The notes: generated from the letters alone by a model not told the origin. A DNA stretch of 64,000 nt from Paenibacillus allorhizosphaerae (GCF_910594985.1 NZ_CAJVCE010000015.1:105832-169831); one strand, 5' to 3'. Positions 16,444 to 25,940 are shown, numbered from the stretch's first letter. A program made the numbers and translations.

Positions 16444-19400
16444 ACATCGAGCGGCTGCAAGTTCACGGATTCGGAGTGCTCCGCGATATGGAGCTGGAGC
16501 TGGCCCCTGGTTCCACTTTACTGTACGGTCCGAATGAGGCCGGCAAAAGCACGCTGCTTGCGTTTATTCGCGGCATTTTGTTCGGTTTTTCCGCCCGCAG
16601 CGCGGCCGAGCGCTACGCGCCGCCCGGAGGAGGGCCCTACGGCGGCGCGGTAACCCTGGTGGACGAACAGGGAAGACGCGTTCGCGTCGAACGGTCGGAT
16701 AGCCCGTCGACCGGAAAGGGGCGGGTTCCGGCCGCGGGCAGCGTGCGGGTGGTGTTCGAAGACGGGAGCACTGGCGGCGAACGCGAGTTGTCCGCAATGC
16801 TAGCTGGCATGACGCCGGAGCTGTTTCGCAGCTTGTTCGCTTTCGGGCTCACGGAACTGCAGGAGCTGGGCACGCTGCAGAGCGACGAAGTCAGCGGCTT
16901 TCTATACAGCGCCGGCCTCGGCACTAGCGCTTCCGCGTTCCGGACGGCGGAGCGGAGGCTCTCGCAGGAGCTGGAGCAGCTGTACCGGCCTCGGGGGCGG
17001 ACGCCGCTGATCAACCGGGCGCTGCTGGAGCTGTCGGAAGCGGAGCGGGAGCTTGCCCGCAGCCGAAGCGAGGCCGAACGCTACGAATCGCTTCGTGCGG
17101 AGGCGGAACGGCTCGGGCGGCAGCAGGAGGAGCAGGAACGCCAGCTTGCCGCATTCGAGCGGCAGGCCGATTGGCTGCGGCATTGCATTAGGGCGCGTCC
17201 GCATTGGCTTCGCCGCCGCGAATTGCTGCGCGATGCAGCGGCGCTGCCGGAGCTGATCGGATTTCCGGAAGACGGCGTGGCCCGTCTGGAGGCGATCGAA
17301 GCGGAGCAGGAGCGGCTTGCCGCGCTGCAGGATGCGGCGGAACTTGCCTCGGCGGAGCTTTCCCGCGAACTGAGCGGGCTGGAAGCGCAGGCGGCGGACG
17401 GTGAGGATGTCATGCTTCATCGGGAAGAACTGGAGCGGCTTTTCGAAGAGCGAGCGGAGTACGAGGAAACGCAGCGCGGGGCCGCACGCGCAGCCTTCGA
17501 AGAAGAGCAAACCGCGGACGAGCTGGAACGGACGCTGCGGCAAATTCATCCGCAGTGGAGCGCAGAGCGGCTTGATGAGCTGCCGTCGATCGTTATGCTT
17601 CGCGAGCAGGCTGCCGCCTTCCGAGAAGAGTGGAACGCCCGTCGTCAGGAAGATGCCGCGCTGGCGGCGGAGGCAGATCGGCTGGAGCTGGAACTTGAAC
17701 AATCGGACGGGTCCGGAGATGCAGAGAGCGACGCTGCTTTTGTTGAGCAATCACTCGATCAGATCGCATCGGCACGCCGCATGTTTTACGAGTGGAAGGA
17801 AGCGAAGCAGGCGGCGCGGCATGCCGAAGAACGGCAGCGGGATTGGGAGCGGCTGCAACCGTTCGGCGGCGGGCGGGGCGCGGAACGACGGTCGCCAAAG
17901 GGTGCTCCGCCTCTGCCGGCGTATACCCTTTACGCCTTAACCGTCCTGCTGCCCGCACTGCTCGCGGTGGCGCTGCGGGAGTATGTCGCCGCCGGCGTCG
18001 CCTTCGTGCTGCTGCTCGCGTTCAGCGCCGGCTTCACGCTGCTGCGCCGCCGCGAAGCCGGACGCAGCGGCACACCGCGCACCGGCGGCGGCGAAGCGCC
18101 TTCGGCTGCGCGCGAGCAGGCGCATGCGGCCGAGCGCGAAGCCGCGCTGATGGCGGCGCTGCGCCGCCTGCCGCGGCTAGGCGACGCCGTCGCCGAAGCT
18201 GCGGCCGCTCGCGAAGCGGCGCCGCCGCTTGAGGGCATCGAGCCGGGGCTCGACGCCCTCGAGCGGCAGCTGCGCGCGCGCGAAGCGCAGCACGGTGAGC
18301 GCCGCCGCGCCGCCGAGCGGCTGGCCGCGCTGCGCGCGCAGCGCGATCGCCACGCGACGGCCGGGGAGCCGCTGCGCCGCCGCTGGGCCGCGTGGCTGCG
18401 CGAGCTGGCGCTGCCGGACGCGGCGAGCCCCGACGCGGCGCTTGCGCTGCTGCAGATGGCCGAGCAGGCGCAGCGGCAGCTGCAGCAGCTGCGCCGCCAG
18501 CGCGCGGCCCGCGAGGCGCTGCAGCGTGCGGCCGGCGGCTTCGAGGCTGCGGTGGCCGCAAAGCTCGGCGCCGCCGCCGGCCGGGAGCCGGCCGCCGCGC
18601 TGAAGGCGTGGCAGGCGGCGCTGGGCCGCCAGCTGGCGCTGCGGGAGCGGCTCGCGCAGGGGCGCCGGCAGCTCGCGGAGCACGCGCGCCAGGCCGCGCT
18701 CGTGCAGCAGCAGCAGGAGCGGCAGCGCGAGCGGCTTGAGACGCTGCTGCAAGCGGCCGGCGCGGACGACGCGGAGTCGCTGCGGCGGCTGCAGCGGCAG
18801 GCGGAGCAGCGGAAGACGCTGCTCGGCGAGCTGCGCCAGGACGAGCTGGCGCTGGTCACGCTGGTCGGCGAAGCGCAGCTGGCGCGCTTGGACGAACAAT
18901 TGCAGCAGGCGGACGAAGAAAAGCTGCAAGCGGAACTAACGCATACGGAGAGAGAAATCACAGAGCTTCAAGCGAAGCTTGAAGCATGCCGGGAACAAAA
19001 GAGCCGGCGCAAGTTTGAGCTCGAACGTCTGGAGGCGGGCGGCGACCATGCGGAGAAGCTGCAGCGGGTGGAGGAGCGCAAAGCGGAGCTGATGCAGCTC
19101 GTGAAGCGGTGGGGGGTGCTCGCCATGTGCGGCACGCTGTTTGACCGGACCAAACGGCTGTACGAGCATGAAAAACAGCCCTCCGTCATGAGGAGGGCTT
19201 CCGAATATTTTGCGATGGTAACCGGCGGACGCTTCTCTCGCATGGTCGCTCCGCTTGGCGAGCAGCGGGTGCTTGCGGAGAAGGCGAGCGGAGCGCTTAT
19301 GTCTGCGGAACAGCTGAGCCGGGGAACGGCCGAGCAAATGTACCTGTGCATCCGATTTGCGCTTGCCGACGAATATGCGGCATCCGGCATCCGGCTCCCG

Positions 19401-19574
19401 CTCGTCATCGACGACCTGTTCGTCAATTTCGACGACGAACGGCTGGAGCGCGGAATGGAGCTGCTTCAGACGATAAGCGAGCGGCATCAATTGCTGCTTT
19501 TTACATGCCATCATCACGTGCTTGAAGCGTACCGCCGTCGTTTTTCAGATCAGTCGGTCATTCGGATCGGTTAG
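16440..19574 (+). CDS. yhaN: YhaN-like SMC-type ATPase
   Basis: Partner ATPase of YhaO, 1044 residues, related to SbcC/Rad50. Walker A is GPNEAGKST near residue 31. The signature is LSRGTAEQMYLCIRFALADE and Walker B is LVIDDLFVNFDDERLERG near the C-terminus, with very long Glu/Arg/Ala-rich coiled coils between. A pair of hydrophobic helices lies around residues 494-532, a known hallmark of YhaN. The region 18000-18900 is extremely GC-rich and codes for low-complexity coiled coil, which gives long false open frames on both strands. Translationally coupled to the upstream gene by a four-base overlap. Confidence 0.88.
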   Translation: MNIERLQVHGFGVLRDMELELAPGSTLLYGPNEAGKSTLLAFIRGILFGFSARSAAERYAPPGGGPYGGAVTLVDEQGRRVRVERSDSPSTGKGRVPAAGSVRVVFEDGSTGGERELSAMLAGMTPELFRSLFAFGLTELQELGTLQSDEVSGFLYSAGLGTSASAFRTAERRLSQELEQLYRPRGRTPLINRALLELSEAERELARSRSEAERYESLRAEAERLGRQQEEQERQLAAFERQADWLRHCIRARPHWLRRRELLRDAAALPELIGFPEDGVARLEAIEAEQERLAALQDAAELASAELSRELSGLEAQAADGEDVMLHREELERLFEERAEYEETQRGAARAAFEEEQTADELERTLRQIHPQWSAERLDELPSIVMLREQAAAFREEWNARRQEDAALAAEADRLELELEQSDGSGDAESDAAFVEQSLDQIASARRMFYEWKEAKQAARHAEERQRDWERLQPFGGGRGAERRSPKGAPPLPAYTLYALTVLLPALLAVALREYVAAGVAFVLLLAFSAGFTLLRRREAGRSGTPRTGGGEAPSAAREQAHAAEREAALMAALRRLPRLGDAVAEAAAAREAAPPLEGIEPGLDALERQLRAREAQHGERRRAAERLAALRAQRDRHATAGEPLRRRWAAWLRELALPDAASPDAALALLQMAEQAQRQLQQLRRQRAAREALQRAAGGFEAAVAAKLGAAAGREPAAALKAWQAALGRQLALRERLAQGRRQLAEHARQAALVQQQQERQRERLETLLQAAGADDAESLRRLQRQAEQRKTLLGELRQDELALVTLVGEAQLARLDEQLQQADEEKLQAELTHTEREITELQAKLEACREQKSRRKFELERLEAGGDHAEKLQRVEERKAELMQLVKRWGVLAMCGTLFDRTKRLYEHEKQPSVMRRASEYFAMVTGGRFSRMVAPLGEQRVLAEKASGALMSAEQLSRGTAEQMYLCIRFALADEYAASGIRLPLVIDDLFVNFDDERLERGMELLQTISERHQLLLFTCHHHVLEAYRRRFSDQSVIRIG

Positions 19575-19589
19575 AGGCGGGGTACGGCA

Positions 19590-20570
19590 CTACGCCGCCA
19601 ACCGCAAAATCAAGATGCCGATGATGGCGCACATCAGGCCGCCCGTTTCGAGGCGGCTGAATTTTTCTTTCAGCACAAATCGCGCGTAGAGCAGCACGAT
19701 GATGACATTCATGGCGATAACCGCGGAGACAAGGCCCGTCACGCCGAGCTTGAACGCGGGTAATATCAGCATCATGCCGCATATGTTCGAAATGCCGACG
19801 AACAAGCCCCACAGGAATGTTTTTTTGACGGACCAGCGGGGAGCAGCGACTTCGCCTGGAATGCCGGACGCTGATTCACTTCGCGGTACGCCACTCTGCG
19901 TATCGACGGATGCGGCCGGTTCCGCCGCGCCTGCCGCTGTTTCCTGCACTGCTTGCCGCAGTATTGCTCTTGCCTGGCGCTCGCGCGCCGAATCCATCGC
20001 CCACGATAGGCCGAACAGCAGCGTGCCGGTCGCGTACATGACCACGAGCGTAGGCAAAGGCGGAGCGCCCAGCATGGTCGAAGCTTTGGAGGACAAGTCG
20101 GTGAAGCCGAAAAACAGCATCGTCAGCACTCCCCAACCCGCGCCTTGCAGATGGCGTAACGAAATGTCGCTTGAATAGCGGATCATGAGAATGCCGCCCA
20201 TGATGACGACGAACGCCCCGAACTGCCATATATTCAGCTTTTCTTCCCATAAAAAATATGCCAGCACGGCGACGACGACCGGCGGCAGCGCCGTGAACAT
20301 CGCCACAAGCGAAGCTTTGCCGACGGCAAAGCCTTTATACATGGCGGCGTTGGACACGAAGGAGAACAAGCCCATAAGTGTTCCGATCCATACGGAGGAT
20401 GTCCAAGCTTGTCCGGCGGCGAAACCGGCCACGGCGGCGATGACCATCCCGGAAAAATAAACGCCGAACAGCAGCAAATTGCGCTGGATCGGCCGCTGTG
20501 ACGTCCATTGATATAAAATGCCTCTAAGACCGAAGCACACTGCTGCTGCTGCGGCAAATACAAACCACAT
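19590..20570 (-). CDS. EamA/DMT-family transporter
   Basis: Membrane protein of 326 residues with about ten transmembrane helices arranged as two EamA repeats (residues 1-140 and 150-326), separated by a hydrophilic Ala/Glu-rich insert around residues 195-245. The family exports or imports small metabolites; the substrate is not predictable. AGGGGA lies 9 bases before the ATG. The gene follows the SDR gene by 30 bases on the same strand, so they probably form one operon. It is convergent with the YhaN-like gene with a 15-base gap and no clear terminator. Confidence 0.85.
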   Translation of the reverse strand: MWFVFAAAAAVCFGLRGILYQWTSQRPIQRNLLLFGVYFSGMVIAAVAGFAAGQAWTSSVWIGTLMGLFSFVSNAAMYKGFAVGKASLVAMFTALPPVVVAVLAYFLWEEKLNIWQFGAFVVIMGGILMIRYSSDISLRHLQGAGWGVLTMLFFGFTDLSSKASTMLGAPPLPTLVVMYATGTLLFGLSWAMDSARERQARAILRQAVQETAAGAAEPAASVDTQSGVPRSESASGIPGEVAAPRWSVKKTFLWGLFVGISNICGMMLILPAFKLGVTGLVSAVIAMNVIIVLLYARFVLKEKFSRLETGGLMCAIIGILILRLAA

Positions 20571-20600
20571 GATGCATATCCCCTTGCTGCATTGTAATCG

Positions 20601-21362
20601 TTATTCCTCGTATATCATTTTCACGGTCATGCCCCCGTCAATGACCCAGTTTTGTCCTGTGATGAAGCCTGCACGGCTTCCCGCCAAGTACAGGCAGGCG
20701 GAGGCGATATCATGCGGCGTGCCGACGCGGCCTACCGGATGCTGCAAGCGGTCCTGCTCGGAATGAATCGGCTTTAGCCGCTTTGATGCTTTCTGCCAGT
20801 CCCGCGTCTCGATCCAGCCGGGACTGATCGCATTGACACGGATCCCGTATGGACCCAGACTTACCGCCATAGCGTGGGTAAGGGCGACGATCCCGCCTTT
20901 GCTTGCGGCGTATGCTTCCGTATCCGCTTCCGACATCAGCGCGCGGGTCGAAGCGATGTTGATGATCGAACCTCCGCCTTGCGGCGTCATGGCTCTGGCG
21001 GCCAGCTGCGAGCATTGGAACGTGCCGCGCAGATTGACGTTCAGCACTTCCTCGAATCGCTCGAGCGGCAATTCCAGCATGGAGCCGCCGCGTCCGATGC
21101 CTGCATTATTGACAAGCACGTCGATGCGTCCGAAATCTTCCAGCGTCAGCTTGAAGAAACGTTCCACTTCTTCGGCTTTTCCGATATGACACGGCACGAA
21201 CAGTCCTGTTCCGCCTATATCCCGAATGTCCCGAGTCAGCTCGCTCCCGGCTTCTATATCCGTGTCGGCTGCGGCTACCGCGTAGCCGGCCTTGATGAAC
21301 TCCAGCACAATGGCTTTGCCGATGCCTTGTGCTCCGCCCGTAACGACGGCCACTTTTTGCAT
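20601..21362 (-). CDS. Short-chain dehydrogenase/reductase
   Basis: Classical SDR oxidoreductase of 253 residues. The NAD(P)-binding motif is TGGAQGIG at residues 8-15, with Asp at the end of beta-2 (AAADTD) favouring NAD(H). VNNAGIG follows, then the catalytic Ser in INIAST and YAASKGG as the Tyr-x3-Lys pair, and the C-terminus VIDGGMTV is typical of the FabG/glucose-1-dehydrogenase-like group. The substrate is unknown. GGGAGG lies 9 bases before the ATG. First gene of a probable two-gene unit with the DMT transporter. Confidence 0.87.
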   Translation of the reverse strand: MQKVAVVTGGAQGIGKAIVLEFIKAGYAVAAADTDIEAGSELTRDIRDIGGTGLFVPCHIGKAEEVERFFKLTLEDFGRIDVLVNNAGIGRGGSMLELPLERFEEVLNVNLRGTFQCSQLAARAMTPQGGGSIINIASTRALMSEADTEAYAASKGGIVALTHAMAVSLGPYGIRVNAISPGWIETRDWQKASKRLKPIHSEQDRLQHPVGRVGTPHDIASACLYLAGSRAGFITGQNWVIDGGMTVKMIYEE

Positions 21363-21512
21363 AAGCCTTACCTCCCGCGATGGATTCGTAAGTTTTTCTT
21401 CCTCGTTATGTTACCATAACATTCAAAAATCAACTACTGCGCGTGAATTATGTATGGAAGTTATGCTAGAATAGGAAATCATGTCCTGTGAGACGAGAGA
21501 GGAGGCCGCACC

Positions 21513-21809
21513 ATGGACCCCGAACAACGTACACCTCGCGAAATGACGTACAAGGTCGGCTGGAAACGGAGCAAGATCGTCTCCGCTCCGAATAAGACGG
21601 AGGCGTTGCCAGAGGCGACCGGACAGCCCGACCCGTATCGCACGGTTCCCGAACCGCTGCGTCCCGCCGTCCGATTCAACGATAACGTGCTTTGGAAGCA
21701 AACGCCGATCCCGCCCGTCAAGCTGATGAAGGTTGTCCTGATTCTTTTGCCGGCCGCCGTTTTTGTCTTGTTCGTTTGGATGGTCTACTGGCTGTCCCAC
21801 TATTCATAA
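21513..21809 (+). CDS. Small tail-anchored membrane protein, unknown function
   Basis: A 98-residue protein with a basic/proline-rich N-terminal 68 residues and one hydrophobic helix at the C-terminus (VVLILLPAAVFVLFVWMVYW). GAGGAGG precedes the ATG. The next plus-strand gene, also a small membrane protein, starts 90 bases later. No family recognised. Confidence 0.62.
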   Translation: MDPEQRTPREMTYKVGWKRSKIVSAPNKTEALPEATGQPDPYRTVPEPLRPAVRFNDNVLWKQTPIPPVKLMKVVLILLPAAVFVLFVWMVYWLSHYS

Positions 21810-21899
21810 AGATCCGCTCCGGCACCGATTCGCCTAAGCGGCTTCGACATCAGATTCATTCGATCTTACATTTACCGAACGATTGAGGTGCTGTTCATC

Positions 21900-22340
21900 A
21901 TGATGACATTTCTAGCCGTTATCGGCGGTTTGGTCGGCTTGACGGTTACAGGTTCCGCCGTGCTGTTGGGATGGACTCTTTACTCGCAGCTGAAAGCTTC
22001 GCATCCTGCGAATGCGGAGAAGGACGACGCGCACGCATCTTTTTACTTGAACGCAGCGCCGCATTTAATCAAATGGACTTTTTTCGATTACGCGCTGTTT
22101 GCTTTGTTTGTGATCGGCGGTTTGTTCCTGTTTACGGATTTGATCGCCGTGTTTCGTGACCGGGAAGCGTTTCCCCCTTACCACTACGGATATTTGTTGT
22201 GCGGCTTTATTTTTACGTTGGCCGGCATGCTGATGATGGCGGTGCGGCTTGTGCTTACCGTTTCGCTAAGTCGGACGCTCCGGTCCGCGTCTATGCCAGA
22301 TCATCATCACCATCCAGGCCATGCTGAGCATGCCGAATAA
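21900..22340 (+). CDS. Small multi-spanning membrane protein, unknown function
   Basis: A 146-residue protein with three hydrophobic helices (about residues 5-27, 57-83, 101-130) and a His-rich tail (DHHHHPGHAEHAE) that could bind metal. An in-frame GTG lies at 21888, but the ATG at 21900 has GAGGTG 9 bases upstream and is preferred. The last 75 bases overlap, tail to tail, the end of the convergent YkvI-like gene. No recognised family. Confidence 0.62.
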   Translation: MMTFLAVIGGLVGLTVTGSAVLLGWTLYSQLKASHPANAEKDDAHASFYLNAAPHLIKWTFFDYALFALFVIGGLFLFTDLIAVFRDREAFPPYHYGYLLCGFIFTLAGMLMMAVRLVLTVSLSRTLRSASMPDHHHHPGHAEHAE

Positions 22341-23312
22341 AGGATAAAGCGAAGCCAGCAGCGTCTTGAAACCGATTTGGCTCACGCCGTAAGCAACTAC
22401 CAAAATAATGGGGACGATGAAATTGTACTTTACCTTCGTCCGCTGCTCCATTTGCAGCGCCAGCCCGTAGACGTCGGATAGCAGCGTCGTGAAAATTTCT
22501 CCGTAGATGACGAGAATGAACGCCATTTGAAGGACCGGACCGAGCCTGTGCACGATTTGAGCCATCGGGATCTCGAATCGTGCAATGTCCGGCATTTGCG
22601 CCGCGAGCGCAAAATGGCCGGCCAGCAGCATGCCTCCGATCCATACGCCCCCCAGAATGCCGCCCCATCGCAGGACGAACCGGTCTTTAATCTGTGCTCC
22701 AAGCGGTACAAGCACGCCTTGCGCCATCGTCAAATTGAATGCGGCATACAGTAGAGGGGCAAACCAGACGCGCTGGGGGGAAACGTTGGATTCCATCTCA
22801 ATCCAATTGAAGGAACCCGGGGCGTTCCATGTGTCCCAGACGATCAATACGCTGAAAAACGCCATCAGCGGAACGACGACCGAGTTTGCGGCCATGATGG
22901 CATCCATTCCTTTTGTCAGCAGCAAATAAGCGAGAAGCAGCGTGATCAGCAGTCCCGCCTGATACGGAAGATGAAGCTGTTCTCTGAATACCGATCCGGC
23001 TCCGGCCAACATGACGGTACACACGCCGAACAACGTGACGAGCGTAAACAGACTGACCCAGTTGCCGATTCGGCGTCCGAACAGCAAATTGTTCAGGTCC
23101 TCGTACGATTTTGCTCCCAAATCGCTGGCAATCAGCATTAATTTGATGCCGAGCCATACGAACAAAGCGGTCGCAAGGCCGATCGTCAGCGTGGCCATAC
23201 CCCCGTACCGGGTAAAAAACTGCAGGATTTCCTGACCCGTAGCAAAGCCCGCCCCGACGACCGTGCCGACGTATGTAAAGCTGACCTGCAGTATGTTTCC
23301 CCATTTTTTCAT
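22266..23312 (-). CDS. YkvI-family membrane protein (LeuT-fold-like carrier)
   Basis: About 348 residues with ten or so transmembrane helices. The first reads GTVVGAGFATGQEILQFF, the characteristic unwound-helix glycine motif of the YkvI family, which is distantly related to amino-acid/Na+ symporters. The substrate is unknown. The ATG at 23312 (MKKWGNIL) is preferred to the longer frame because it begins the conserved first helix. GGGAG is 12 bases upstream, a long spacing. Confidence 0.78.
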   Translation of the reverse strand: MKKWGNILQVSFTYVGTVVGAGFATGQEILQFFTRYGGMATLTIGLATALFVWLGIKLMLIASDLGAKSYEDLNNLLFGRRIGNWVSLFTLVTLFGVCTVMLAGAGSVFREQLHLPYQAGLLITLLLAYLLLTKGMDAIMAANSVVVPLMAFFSVLIVWDTWNAPGSFNWIEMESNVSPQRVWFAPLLYAAFNLTMAQGVLVPLGAQIKDRFVLRWGGILGGVWIGGMLLAGHFALAAQMPDIARFEIPMAQIVHRLGPVLQMAFILVIYGEIFTTLLSDVYGLALQMEQRTKVKYNFIVPIILVVAYGVSQIGFKTLLASLYPLFGMLSMAWMVMMIWHRRGPERPT

Positions 23313-23439
23313 GAGTCCGAGCGTCTCCCTTCCAACGGCTGTATAGTACAACCTATGAGATTCGTCCAAGCCTCATGCCTTATTATGGAGAAACGATGTT
23401 AAAGTTTCGTCAAAACGGGCCATCGCTTCTCTTTCTCCC

Positions 23440-23468
23440 TTGGGAAATGTCAAATATTCTGCTACAAT
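23440..23468 (+). promoter_or_regulatory. Sigma-A promoter of dedA gene
   Basis: TTGGGA (23440-23445), 17-base spacer, TACAAT (23463-23468). It lies inside the longest open frame of the dedA gene, which argues for the downstream GTG start. Confidence 0.7.
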
Positions 23469-23523
23469 AGAAGATACTTGTCTGTTAGAACATACTTTCG
23501 AATATCGCTTGGAGCGTGTCACG

Positions 23524-24129
23524 GTGGAGCAACTTATTGGGCTCATTGATCAGTACGGTTATATCGCATTATACGGACTTTTGGCGTTGGGCATTATCGG
23601 TATACCGGTCCCGGATGAAATATTGATGACAACCGTCGGTTCATTAACTGCAGGCGAGGAGCCGTTGCTAAGCTATTGCATATCCCTGTTTGTCAGCTTT
23701 TGCGGCGCGATGACAGGAATGATGATCAGTTATTTGTTAGGCAAAAAAGTAGGCAAGCCCTTTTTGTACAAATTCGGCAAGTGGGTGAAATTGACGCCAG
23801 AGCGGTTGAATGTCGCCGAGGGTTGGTTCAAAAAATACGGTCTTTGGGCCGTTGCTTTCGGTTACTACGTCCCCGGCATCCGTCACTTTACGTGCTACCT
23901 CGCCGGTGTGAGCAACGTCGGGATATGGCGTTACTTGCTTTATGCCGGTTCAGGCGCGCTGATCTGGTGCTCCACATTTTTGACGCTCGGGCATGTGATC
24001 GGCATCAATGCTCCGGTCATTCTGGATATGATGCATCAATACATGGGACTTAGCGTTACGATTATCGTCTTGTTGATAGCCGTCGCCGCCTATATTTATT
24101 GGCGCATTCGCAAAAGGCCGCTGCTGTAG
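23524..24129 (+). CDS. DedA-family membrane protein
   Basis: A 201-residue polytopic membrane protein of the DedA/SNARE-associated (VTT) superfamily. Members flip phospholipid carriers (undecaprenyl phosphate or phosphatidylethanolamine) or support membrane homeostasis. The signatures GIPVPDEILMTTVGSL and FGYYVPGIRHFTCYLAG are visible, the latter with the functionally important Pro-Gly-x-Arg. The start is GTG at 23524: GGAG lies 9 bases before it, and the longer frame would run through the promoter. Monocistronic, ended by a strong terminator. Confidence 0.86.
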   Translation: MEQLIGLIDQYGYIALYGLLALGIIGIPVPDEILMTTVGSLTAGEEPLLSYCISLFVSFCGAMTGMMISYLLGKKVGKPFLYKFGKWVKLTPERLNVAEGWFKKYGLWAVAFGYYVPGIRHFTCYLAGVSNVGIWRYLLYAGSGALIWCSTFLTLGHVIGINAPVILDMMHQYMGLSVTIIVLLIAVAAYIYWRIRKRPLL

Positions 24130-24140
24130 TATACAAGTTA

Positions 24141-24178
24141 AAAAAAACCTTGACCCGTTGATCGGTCAAGGTTTTTTT
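24141..24178. terminator. Bidirectional intrinsic terminator
   Basis: ACCTTGACC (24147-24155) pairs with GGTCAAGGT (24164-24172), extended by seven A on one side and seven T on the other. It lies between the convergent dedA and lipoprotein genes. Confidence 0.85.
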
Positions 24179-24198
24179 GGCGTAGTATGTCGGTCCGG

Positions 24199-24915
24199 CT
24201 ATTCGGCAAAAAGCTTGATGGAGTTCACTTTTTGCGATTTGGGATCGATGTCGAGCTTCAAAATGGCACCAGGCGATTTGTAAGTCATCACGAGGCTTGT
24301 GTTGGAATCCGGTTTCCCCAGCGCCTTGCTGACGTCCGCCACCGGATCGCCGAGCTTCAGCCCGTTTAATCCCGGATCGATGCCGTCGCTGCGGATATCG
24401 ATGAATTGCAGCTGATTTTTTTTGTTGAAACCAGCCATAAAGTCGGTATAGTCATAGACGGTAATCGGATCGGCATCGTCTTCCATCAAGAAGGTGTCCT
24501 TCGGTTTGCCGAGCTTTTCCGTAATCTCCTCCAGGCTCGTTTTGAGCGTCAATCCGAGAAGCGTCGGCTTTTCTTGCGTATATGGCGACTTGATCTCAAT
24601 TTTCGGCTTGCTGCTCGTATTCGGTTTGGCCTCACCTTTCTGCGGCTCTTCCGGCTTGGGCTGGTCGCTGCTGACCAGCGCTACTTTGCTGTCCGGGTCG
24701 GCAGGAGAATTGGCCGGAGCTTGCGGCAGCGCCGTGACCTCGGCGAGCTTCTCTTGATCCGCTTCGGGAGCGGACGGCGGTGTCGCGGTTGGTTCCTGCT
24801 TCTGAACCGCAACGGGCTGGGCCGGAGCCGGTTTGTAGTTCTGGCAACCCGCGGCAAGCAGCAGAACAATTACGAGTGCGGACATATAGCCGACGGAGTT
24901 TCTTTTTCTCTTCAT
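24199..24915 (-). CDS. Lipoprotein with DUF4309-like C-terminal domain
   Basis: A 238-residue secreted lipoprotein. Residues 1-23 form a type II signal ending in the lipobox LAAGC. A Pro/Ala/Lys-rich linker (residues 25-110) follows, then a domain with two similar halves (LGLTLKTSLEEITEKLGKP and LNGLKLGDPVADVSKALGKP), as in DUF4309/SmpA-like folds that bind partner proteins at the envelope. The DUF number is tentative. Monocistronic, with its promoter in the 320-base space toward xpt. Confidence 0.75.
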   Translation of the reverse strand: MKRKRNSVGYMSALVIVLLLAAGCQNYKPAPAQPVAVQKQEPTATPPSAPEADQEKLAEVTALPQAPANSPADPDSKVALVSSDQPKPEEPQKGEAKPNTSSKPKIEIKSPYTQEKPTLLGLTLKTSLEEITEKLGKPKDTFLMEDDADPITVYDYTDFMAGFNKKNQLQFIDIRSDGIDPGLNGLKLGDPVADVSKALGKPDSNTSLVMTYKSPGAILKLDIDPKSQKVNSIKLFAE

Positions 24916-25235
24916 CTCGAACTCCCTTTCCCTGTAACTTCCTCGTTACAGCCTTACTAATCATACCTGTTTGCCGAACGCTACTCAAAGAGCAAAAAAG
25001 GCCAAATCTATTCAAATAACATAGTTATCGCCCGTTTTCATTTTCAAAACTTGCTTTTCACTTCATAGAATACCAGTTTCACGCGTTCTAACCTTTTATA
25101 ACCATATAGACGAAGGATGAACCGTAAAAGTTGCATAAATTTTTTGAAGTTCCAGTAAGGGGTACTTGAAACCTTCTTTGGCATTATGATAAGTTTACGG
25201 AAAAGGTTTTGACCAGCGAAAGGCGAGGGTACGAT
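24916..25235. other. Intergenic region between lipoprotein gene and xpt
   Basis: A divergent regulatory space of 320 bases, AT-rich toward xpt. I looked for a purine riboswitch (paired stems with the conserved TATA...GTTTCTACC core) and do not see one. A TTGAAA at 25166 and TATGAT at 25185 are only 13 bases apart, so no convincing promoter can be called. Confidence 0.5.
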
Positions 25236-25805
25236 ATGGAGTTATTGAAACAAAAAATAAAAGAGGTCGGCGTTGTCGTTTCCGACGATGTCATTAAGCT
25301 CGATGCCATATTGAATCATGCGGTAGATCCGGTATTGACGACGGCGATGGGGAAAGAGTTCGCCAGGTTGTACCGCGAGGAGAACGTGACCAAGATTATG
25401 ACGATCGAATCGTCGGGCATCCCGATTGCCTTCGCCGCGGCGCAGGAGCTGAACGTACCGATGGTATTCGCCCGCCGCAAGAAAACGCTCAATACGGATA
25501 CCGAAACGTATTGCGAGCGCGTCCCTTCGTTTACGAAAGGGATGGTTACCGACATCATGGTTTCGAGGGAGTTTTTAAACGAGTCGGACCGCGTCGTGCT
25601 CATCGACGATTTCATTGCAAACGGAGACGCAGCCAGAGGACTGATTCGGATCATTCGCCGTTCCGGCGCTACGCTGCTTGGACTTGGCATAGCCGTGGAG
25701 AAATCGTTTCAAGCCGGTGGCAGAACGATACGGGAAGCCGGCATCCGCGTCGAATCGCTTGTCAAAATTGCATCGTTGACCGGCGGCGTTATCGAATTCG
25801 AATAG
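25236..25805 (+). CDS. xpt: Xanthine phosphoribosyltransferase
   Basis: Purine salvage enzyme converting xanthine and PRPP to XMP, 189 residues, the normal family length. The N-terminus MELLKQKIKEVGVVVSDDV and the PRPP-binding loop VVLIDDFIANGDAA (120-133) are diagnostic of Xpt, as is TIESSGIPIAFAAA. The ATG at 25236 has GGCGAGGG upstream and matches the family start; an in-frame start nine codons earlier is less likely. It is not next to pbuX, its partner in Bacillus subtilis, and no purine riboswitch is visible. Confidence 0.92.
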   Translation: MELLKQKIKEVGVVVSDDVIKLDAILNHAVDPVLTTAMGKEFARLYREENVTKIMTIESSGIPIAFAAAQELNVPMVFARRKKTLNTDTETYCERVPSFTKGMVTDIMVSREFLNESDRVVLIDDFIANGDAARGLIRIIRRSGATLLGLGIAVEKSFQAGGRTIREAGIRVESLVKIASLTGGVIEFE

Positions 25806-25940
25806 CAACATTTGCATCGGATATTTCGTAAGCGAAAGCCTTCCCATGGTCGGCGTTTTCCATTATAATTACTTTCAGAACACTTAGGTCGCGCTCAAGC
25901 AGCAGGTTGTTTGGCGTAAATTTCCAGGAGGTGTGCTGCT

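Noticed and set aside
17930..18961. Long minus-strand frames of 340 and 250 codons inside yhaN
   Set aside because: They are Ser/Arg- or Leu/Arg/Gln-only low-complexity shadows caused by the extreme GC bias of the yhaN coiled coil.
25020..25235. Purine riboswitch upstream of xpt
   Set aside because: No P2/P3 hairpins with the conserved loop and junction bases could be found.
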